Below are positions 58,996 to 64,000 of a DNA stretch of 64,000 bases, in pieces. Under the pieces are notes generated by a model. It saw nothing but the letters and a program-made list of their open reading frames with translations, did no database searches and had not been told where the DNA came from. The first letter of the stretch is position 1. Every line of letters starts with the position of its first letter. Source of the DNA: Candidatus Hydrogenedens sp. Its GTDB lineage: Bacteria > Hydrogenedentota > Hydrogenedentia > Hydrogenedentales > JAEUWI01. Location of the stretch: assembly GCA_016125095.1 (NCBI GenBank), contig WGMK01000007.1:124001-188000 (forward strand), given 5' to 3'. The position numbers were made by a program, and so were the translations under genes.

Positions 58996-59970
58996 ATGCT
59001 CCACCGAATCCTACCCGCCGCCGCCCTCGTCTTGCTCGCCAGCATGGCAGCCTCGGCCGAGTTTCAAATCGATGATGATGGTCAGCAGTTGACCATTCGG
59101 GACGGGGGGGAACCGGTCGCGGTGTATCACTACGGCTTCGTGGTGCCGGAGCGCAAGGCGCAGTATCGGCTGCGCCGGGCCTGCTATTTTTATCCGCTCT
59201 ACAGCCCGTCCGGCGCGGTTATCACCGAGGACTTCCCGGTGGACCACCTGCATCACCGGGGCTTGTTCTGGGCCTGGCCCGAGGCCAAGACCGGCGGCCG
59301 CACGATGGATACCTGGCTGATGCCCGATTGCCGGCAGTATCACATCGCCTTTGAATCGCGCGATGCAGGCCCCGACTCCGCTTCGTTTGTCGCGAAAAGC
59401 CGCTGGGCCTTCGATGATACCCCGGACGCAGGGCTGCTGGAAGAGACGGTATCGGTAACGTTTCACGCGGCTACGGACGGCAAGCGCCCGATGGATCTTG
59501 CGATTACGTTGACCAATGTAACCGATGCACCGTTCCTGCTTGACGGACAATCCGACGGCAACAAGGGCTATGGCGGCCTCTGCTACCGCGCGGCCCCGGC
59601 AGAAGGCCTGCCCTATGCCCAGCGAAAAGACGCCGAGCACAGCCCCTATCGCTTCTTCACGGCGCAGGGCGGCGTGGGGGAGGACCAGCTGGAGTTCGAT
59701 AGCCCCTGGGTGGCACTCGATGCGCCGGCTGCGGACGAACGCCGCGCAGGCGCGGCCATCTTCCAGCATCCGAGTCTGCCGGGCTATCCCCATCATGGCT
59801 GGATGCTGCGCCATTATGGCTTTCTCGTGCAGTCCTGGCCGCACCGCGAGCCCTACACAATCGAGCCGGGGGCAAGCGTGACACTGCGGTATCGGGTGGT
59901 GCTGTTCGACGGACCGGGCAGCGAGGCCGGCCTAGCGGAGGACTACGAGCGCTTCAAGGCGGTGGATTAA
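58996..59970 (+). CDS. Secreted DUF6807 (PmoA-family) protein
   Basis: A 324-residue protein with a signal peptide (MLHRILPAAALVLLASMAASA). The family motif DHLHHRGLFWAW is at about 76-87, and RPMDLAITLTNVTD, KGYGGLCYRAA and YPHHGWMLRHYGFLVQSWPH follow. DUF6807 is widespread in Planctomycetes next to MocA and DUF1080 genes; its name as methane oxygenase PmoA is historical and not supported here. A role in glycan use is likely from context. The GGAGGGAAA ribosome site is clear. The stop overlaps the SAM-hydrolase gene in TTAA. Confidence 0.9.
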   Translation: MLHRILPAAALVLLASMAASAEFQIDDDGQQLTIRDGGEPVAVYHYGFVVPERKAQYRLRRACYFYPLYSPSGAVITEDFPVDHLHHRGLFWAWPEAKTGGRTMDTWLMPDCRQYHIAFESRDAGPDSASFVAKSRWAFDDTPDAGLLEETVSVTFHAATDGKRPMDLAITLTNVTDAPFLLDGQSDGNKGYGGLCYRAAPAEGLPYAQRKDAEHSPYRFFTAQGGVGEDQLEFDSPWVALDAPAADERRAGAAIFQHPSLPGYPHHGWMLRHYGFLVQSWPHREPYTIEPGASVTLRYRVVLFDGPGSEAGLAEDYERFKAVD

Positions 59971-60743
59971 CCGCGGCGTAGGGTCACCCGCGCACCGCAG
60001 TCGATGCCCAGTTTTTCGGCAGCCGAGCCTTCACGCACGGCGATTTCCAGCCAGCCGCTGCTGCCGAAGAGCGCGACGGCCTTGCCGCGTTGCACGGCCG
60101 CGTAGGTGCGCGCCACGGCCAGCTTGTGCTTGCCGACCTGCGCCTTGCACGCCTCGCTGAAGTGGTCCGTACCGATATTCGATATGCAGTTGCCGAAGCG
60201 GTCGATGTGGACGATCTCGCCCTGCACGCTGCCGTCGTCCTGCACGGCCACAGCCTTCAGGGGCAAGGTCTCCAGCACGTCCAGCTCCGTGCCGAGTTCT
60301 TCCAGCTTGCCGCCGCAGGCCAGGTGCGCGGCGGAGGGCGCGAAGATATCACGCCCATGGAAAGTGTCGCTCACTACCGAGAGATGCCGCTCGGGATTGT
60401 CCAGGGCCACGGCCCGCTCGAGCGGAAAGCGTTGCAGCAGGTGGCTGAGAAAGCCGTTGTCTGGCCCCACGAAATATTGGCCATCCACCTTTGCGGCCAT
60501 CGGGTGCCGCTCGCCGCCCACGCCGGGATCGACAATCACGAGGTGAATCGTGCCCTTGGGAAACCACGGCACGGCGCCGGAAAGAAACAGGCCCGCCTCC
60601 ATGATACGCTGCGGGCCGATATCGTGCGTGAGGTCCACCACGGAAATGCCCGGACACCGGCTGTAGAGCACGCCTTTCATCGCCGCCACATAGGAATCGC
60701 GCCAGCCGAAATCCGTGGTGAGGGTGACAATCCGCGGTGCCAT
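59967..60743 (-). CDS. S-adenosyl-L-methionine hydrolase (adenosine-forming), DUF62 family
   Basis: A 258-residue member of the SAM hydroxide adenosyltransferase family (related to fluorinase and chlorinase). Visible motifs: LTTDFGWRDSYVAAMKG, DLTHDIGPQ, HLVIVDPGVGGERH (the VDPGVG signature), FVGPDNGFL, and in the C-terminal domain IDRFGNCISNI. It is expected to convert SAM and water to adenosine and methionine. The ATG at 60743 has AGGATAGG upstream. It follows the FHA-GGDEF gene by 5 bases, so the two are likely co-transcribed. Confidence 0.92.
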   Translation of the reverse strand: MAPRIVTLTTDFGWRDSYVAAMKGVLYSRCPGISVVDLTHDIGPQRIMEAGLFLSGAVPWFPKGTIHLVIVDPGVGGERHPMAAKVDGQYFVGPDNGFLSHLLQRFPLERAVALDNPERHLSVVSDTFHGRDIFAPSAAHLACGGKLEELGTELDVLETLPLKAVAVQDDGSVQGEIVHIDRFGNCISNIGTDHFSEACKAQVGKHKLAVARTYAAVQRGKAVALFGSSGWLEIAVREGSAAEKLGIDCGARVTLRRG

Positions 60744-60748
60744 CGTGC

Positions 60749-61684
60749 CTATCCTTGTGCGTCTCCCACCACCACCACCTTGTTGCGCCCGGTGCGCTTG
60801 GCCTCGTAGAGCGCCTCGTCGGCGGACTCCATCAAATCGCTCAGCCGCTGCCCGTGAATCGGCCAGGCTGCCAGGCCGATACTCATGGTAACGCGCAGCA
60901 GCCTGTCGGTATGCATGAAACGATACTGCTCGATGCTGACGCGCAGGCATTCCAAAGTCTTGTAAGCCTCGCTCAGCGGCGTATTCGGAAAGCAGATAAG
61001 GCACTCGTCGCCGCCGTAGATGCCCGCGAACTCGTCCTCGTGCAGCACGTTGCGGATCATCTCGCCCATCTTCTCGATGACGAAGCTGCCGGCCTGGTGG
61101 CCGTGGGTATCGTTGATGGCCTTCAGGCCGTCGAGATCCGTCATGGCGATGGTGTGAATCGAGCCCGGGGGAGACGAGCTCAGCAGATCGGCCAGCTTGT
61201 CCTTGGTGGACGGCAGCGTCATCAGGCCCGTGAGCTCGTGGAAATGGATGCGCCGGTGCACTTCCTGATGGTACTGGTGCTCCACGGCGTCGTCATGGAT
61301 GAACCGGAACACCACCTCGCCCATGCGCACCTTGTCGTCCGCCTTCAGGCGCGTCTGCACAATTGGTGTCGCGTTTACCTGGGTGCCGTTGCTGCTGCCC
61401 AAATCGCTGATAAAATACGCCGGCCCTTCGGGCGTGTCGCGCTTTTCGATGAGGGCATGCTCGCGCGAAACCGAGTGCAGGTTGATGACGATATCGCAGC
61501 CGGGCGCGCGGCCGAGCACCATCCGCGACTGGTCGAGCGCGATGGTTTTGCCGATTTCCCAGCCCGACAGGGCCACCAGCGTGGCGGTGTCGGTCTTGCC
61601 CTGTTCCTTGCCAAGCGGCGTCAGCAGCACCGTCGAACGGGTGCTGGGCTGGTTGTCGCTGGTCTTGGGCTCCTTGTCTATCAT
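60749..61684 (-). CDS. FHA-GGDEF diguanylate cyclase
   Basis: A 311-residue protein with a forkhead-associated phosphothreonine-binding domain at about 35-130 (VLGRAPGCDI, NLHSVSREHALIE, DLGSSNGTQVN) and a GGDEF domain at about 145-311. The active loop is GGDEC (224-228), Cys replacing the last Phe; MTDLDGLKAINDTHGH provides metal and substrate contacts, so cyclase activity is plausible. The I-site RxxD is absent (HEDE). GGGGAG lies 7 bases before the ATG. Activity is presumably controlled by phosphorylated-protein binding to the FHA domain. Confidence 0.93.
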   Translation of the reverse strand: MIDKEPKTSDNQPSTRSTVLLTPLGKEQGKTDTATLVALSGWEIGKTIALDQSRMVLGRAPGCDIVINLHSVSREHALIEKRDTPEGPAYFISDLGSSNGTQVNATPIVQTRLKADDKVRMGEVVFRFIHDDAVEHQYHQEVHRRIHFHELTGLMTLPSTKDKLADLLSSSPPGSIHTIAMTDLDGLKAINDTHGHQAGSFVIEKMGEMIRNVLHEDEFAGIYGGDECLICFPNTPLSEAYKTLECLRVSIEQYRFMHTDRLLRVTMSIGLAAWPIHGQRLSDLMESADEALYEAKRTGRNKVVVVGDAQG

Positions 61685-61769
61685 ACAAACTCCCCGGTTC
61701 CGCGCCCCGCCGGGCGTAATCGGATGATAACCAAGCCCCGCCCCGGACCGCAATCCGCGGGCGGCCGCC

Positions 61770-61798
61770 TTGCAAAAATTCTCCCCGGCGGCTAGGCT
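61770..61798 (+). promoter_or_regulatory. Candidate promoter of the saccharopine-dehydrogenase-like gene
   Basis: TTGCAA (61770-61775), 17-base spacer, TAGGCT (61793-61798). The leader to the ATG at 61832 would be about 27 bases with GGAGAAA. The -10 is a weak match. Confidence 0.4.
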
Positions 61799-61831
61799 CA
61801 GGGCTTCGGCATCAACCTGGCGGAGAAACCC

Positions 61832-62881
61832 ATGAGCGATCACGCCCCTTTTCTGGTCTATGGTTCCTATGGCTACACGGGCGAACTGATCGTCCGGCGC
61901 GCGCTCGAGCGGGGGCTGCGCCCGATTCTGGCGGGTCGCTCGCGCGAAAAGCTCGAGCGGCAGGCTGCGGATACGGGCCTGGAATTCCGCGCCTTCGCGC
62001 TCGACCAGCCCGCCGACGTGGACGCCGGACTCGACGGCTGCAAGGCTGTGATTCATAGCGCCGGGCCCTTCGAGCACACCTGCCGCCAGATGGGCCAGGC
62101 GTGCTTGCGTAAGGGCGTGCACTATCTCGACATCACCGGCGAGATCATCGTATTCGAAACCATGGCCGCGATGGACGCCAAGGCGCGCGAGGCCGGCATC
62201 ATGCTCATGCCGGGCACCGGGTTCGATGTGGTCCCCAGCGATTGCCTCGCCCTGCACCTCAAGCAGCAGATGCCCGAGGCGACCGACCTGACCCTGGCGT
62301 TCTACGGGTCCGGCGGCCTCTCGCACGGCACCACGCTCACCATGACCGAGAACATCCCGCGCGGCGGCGCCATCCGCAAGGACGGCAAGATCACCAAGGT
62401 GCCTTCCTGCTGGCAGGTGCGCGATATCGACTTCGGCGAACGCACCGAGACCTGCATGACGATCCCGTGGGGCGATGTCTCGACCGCGTGGTATAGCACC
62501 GGAATCCCGAACATCAAGGTATTCATGGCGGCCCCGCCCGCCCTGCGCAATTCCGCCAAGCTCGGGCGCTATATCGCGCCGCTCCTCGGCACCTCCGTGG
62601 TGCAGAACTACATGAAGTCCAAGATTAAGCCCGGCGGACCTTCCGACAACGCCCGCGCCAAGGGCTACTCCCTGCTCTGGGGCGAAGTGCGCGATGCGCG
62701 CGGCAACGTCCGCGAAGCGCGCCTCCGCACCTGCGAAGGCTACACCCTCACCGCGATCACGGCCGTCATCATCTGCGAGCGCGTGTTGAGGGGCGATGCC
62801 CCCGCAGGCTTCCAGACCCCCGCCAAAGCCTACGGCGCCGACCTCATCCTCGAAGCCGAAGGCAGCACGCGGGAGGGGTAG
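61832..62881 (+). CDS. Saccharopine dehydrogenase-like / trans-acting enoyl reductase-family protein
   Basis: A 349-residue protein with an N-terminal NAD(P)-binding domain (FLVYGSYGYTGELIVRRALERG, then ILAGRSREKLE), and HSAGPFEHTCRQMGQACLRKGVHYLDITGE typical of the Sacchrp_dh_NADP family. The family covers saccharopine dehydrogenase-like oxidoreductases and trans-acting enoyl reductases for lipid synthesis; no lysine-pathway gene is near, so the second is at least as likely. GGAGAAA precedes the ATG. It converges on the lower-GC gene with 6 bases between. Confidence 0.88.
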   Translation: MSDHAPFLVYGSYGYTGELIVRRALERGLRPILAGRSREKLERQAADTGLEFRAFALDQPADVDAGLDGCKAVIHSAGPFEHTCRQMGQACLRKGVHYLDITGEIIVFETMAAMDAKAREAGIMLMPGTGFDVVPSDCLALHLKQQMPEATDLTLAFYGSGGLSHGTTLTMTENIPRGGAIRKDGKITKVPSCWQVRDIDFGERTETCMTIPWGDVSTAWYSTGIPNIKVFMAAPPALRNSAKLGRYIAPLLGTSVVQNYMKSKIKPGGPSDNARAKGYSLLWGEVRDARGNVREARLRTCEGYTLTAITAVIICERVLRGDAPAGFQTPAKAYGADLILEAEGSTREG

Positions 62882-62887
62882 GCTGTG

Positions 62888-64000
62888 TCAGTAGATATCA
62901 CCCTTCAAGACGATATCGCCATCCTCGTCAATCTTGATAACGACATCGCCGCTACCATTTTTCACCAGAAAATCAGCGCTCCCAGTGCTGCTGATCGTCC
63001 CCGAAAAATTCGTAGTAATTGAGCCTTTGCAAGCCAGGCCATTGTCACAATCGATCATCGCCACAACCGAACCATCTGGGGCCTTGACGATAAACTCCTG
63101 ATTGCTTCCGCTCGGAGAAATGGTGCCTGAAACGTTGCTTGTGATGGTCGCGCCGTTAAGCATCAAATCGCCGTCCTCGCCAAGAATCGCCAGTTTCTTG
63201 AAGGCATCACAGTCGGCGGCGATGGTCATACCGCGCTGACGGTAAACCAGCCAGTATTTCAAGGCAACATAGACTCCCTTCGGCGTTTGAGCAAATGCGA
63301 TACCGTAAGTGGCACTATCATTAAAGGGCGAAGACGTAATTCGCGAGACATCCCGTAGAGCGGCAGTCCAGTCGGCGGCGTCGGGTGCGACACCGGTTGA
63401 GCTGTCGAAGCGTACCAAGTTGCTAGATTGGCTAGTCCCTGTGCCGCGGACAATGGTCATGACGGGTTCGCCACGGCTGTTTCGCTGTAGGCGTCCCAAT
63501 TTATTGTCCACATCGCCCGAACCCCAGAAGGGCTCTGCTTCGGCCTGATTGCTGACGACGAGCACCAGATCTTCGGCATCGGGACTGCTACCCAGAGCGT
63601 AGTCGTCGAAATAGACCTGCTTACCGTCACCAGTCGCATCATCATTGTCGAGGGCGACCATAACGTGGTCACCGCCTGTTGTTGAATATCGCAAGCACTC
63701 GATATTGCCCGCATATACGTCTCCAAGTGCATAGGTCTCGGTATTTCCGGTCCCGATTTCGTCAGCACTAATCGTAGCAAGATCTCCACTTAGAACGAAG
63801 GCATTGACGTCTGACGATTGCGCTACGCAAAGATGGTAACTGGTAGTTCGCATCAAAGTAGCGATCGCGTAGTCATCACCATTAATGCTGAAATCTAGCC
63901 CCCTTAGCGCCGCAGCATTTCGCTCGCAATCCCCATCTAGATCCCAAGTCTCCAAAAACAATTCATTGTTCGACGCACTGGGACTCCATACACCGATTCG
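62888..64000 (-). CDS. Hypothetical protein of lower GC content, N-terminus beyond the right edge (partial)
   Basis: At least 370 residues; the frame stays open through base 64000, so the start lies outside. No known family recognised. The visible part reads as a secreted, Asp/Gly/Ser-rich protein: a propeller- or kelch-like region (RGLDFSINGDDYAIATLM, AYGIAF-type segments, WLVYRQRGMTIAADCDAF), then two similar C-terminal units, FIVKAPDGSVVAMIDCDNG with KGSI and FLVKNGSGDVVIKIDEDG with LKGDIY. Base composition differs from the rest of the window: the row 63001-63060 contains only 27 G+C of 60. Possible recent acquisition. Confidence 0.75.
   Translation of the reverse strand, partial: RIGVWSPSASNNELFLETWDLDGDCERNAAALRGLDFSINGDDYAIATLMRTTSYHLCVAQSSDVNAFVLSGDLATISADEIGTGNTETYALGDVYAGNIECLRYSTTGGDHVMVALDNDDATGDGKQVYFDDYALGSSPDAEDLVLVVSNQAEAEPFWGSGDVDNKLGRLQRNSRGEPVMTIVRGTGTSQSSNLVRFDSSTGVAPDAADWTAALRDVSRITSSPFNDSATYGIAFAQTPKGVYVALKYWLVYRQRGMTIAADCDAFKKLAILGEDGDLMLNGATITSNVSGTISPSGSNQEFIVKAPDGSVVAMIDCDNGLACKGSITTNFSGTISSTGSADFLVKNGSGDVVIKIDEDGDIVLKGDIY

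Overview
The window is a GC-rich, gene-dense bacterial chromosome segment with almost no spacer DNA and frequent ATGA or GTGA start-stop overlaps. The protein families point to a Planctomycetes-like or Candidatus Hydrogenedentota-like heterotroph: an adjacent DUF1553/DUF1501 pair, Tat-exported Gfo/Idh/MocA oxidoreductases, DUF1080, DUF6807, DUF1573, secreted HEAT-repeat and VCBS-repeat proteins, a sialidase-like protein and a neutral-ceramidase-like protein. That placement is inferred from family content only; no rRNA or tRNA gene was found.

Layout. 1-4.2 kb: end of a DUF1553 gene, a DUF1501 Tat protein, a secreted glycerophosphodiesterase and an SDR reductase. 4.2-10 kb: a GT39-like membrane glycosyltransferase, a pentapeptide-repeat protein and two divergent membrane-anchored SGNH hydrolases, probably an envelope-polysaccharide group. 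10-22 kb, all on the minus strand: an ECF sigma factor with its putative anti-sigma partner, then a type II secretion operon gspE-F-G-H-I-J-K-L-M plus a GspC/PilP-like protein, ending in a GAF-GGDEF diguanylate cyclase. No secretin gene (gspD) and no prepilin peptidase gene is present. 22-29.5 kb: Tat-MocA, HEAT-repeat, VCBS and heparinase/DUF4962 genes, likely polysaccharide use. 29.5-35.5 kb: B12-type radical SAM, Nudix, sialidase and ceramidase genes, then a carboxymuconolactone-decarboxylase-family gene coupled to an ECF41 sigma factor behind a near-ideal ECF41 promoter. 35.5-40 kb: a large secreted C-type-lectin protein with an LPVAG-type C-terminal sorting tail, and a receiver protein with a degenerate GGDEF domain. 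40-52.5 kb: a Doc toxin with an AbrB/MazE-like antitoxin, a thiolase, a flavin monooxygenase, two Kdo/WaaP-type kinases, a sulfatase-fold enzyme with Thr at the nucleophile position, mutL, two cytoplasmic MocA genes and miaA. 52.5-64 kb: DUF1573, DUF1080, a second MocA-HEAT pair, DUF6807, an S-adenosylmethionine hydrolase, FHA-GGDEF, a saccharopine-dehydrogenase-like enzyme, and a lower-GC gene that runs off the right edge.

The strongest observations are: (1) a MocA-HEAT two-gene module present twice, with the same 11-nt spacing, the same MocA C-terminal ending and the same type of C-terminal beta domain on the HEAT protein; (2) an ECF41 sigma factor with its diagnostic motifs, its usual partner gene and a TGTCACA-N16-CGTC promoter; (3) a secretion operon carrying its own diguanylate cyclase and preceded by an ECF/anti-sigma pair; (4) a palindromic repeat that has supplied the last about 20 codons of an oxidoreductase gene. 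Long open frames antisense to real genes are common here because of the base composition and are left out.
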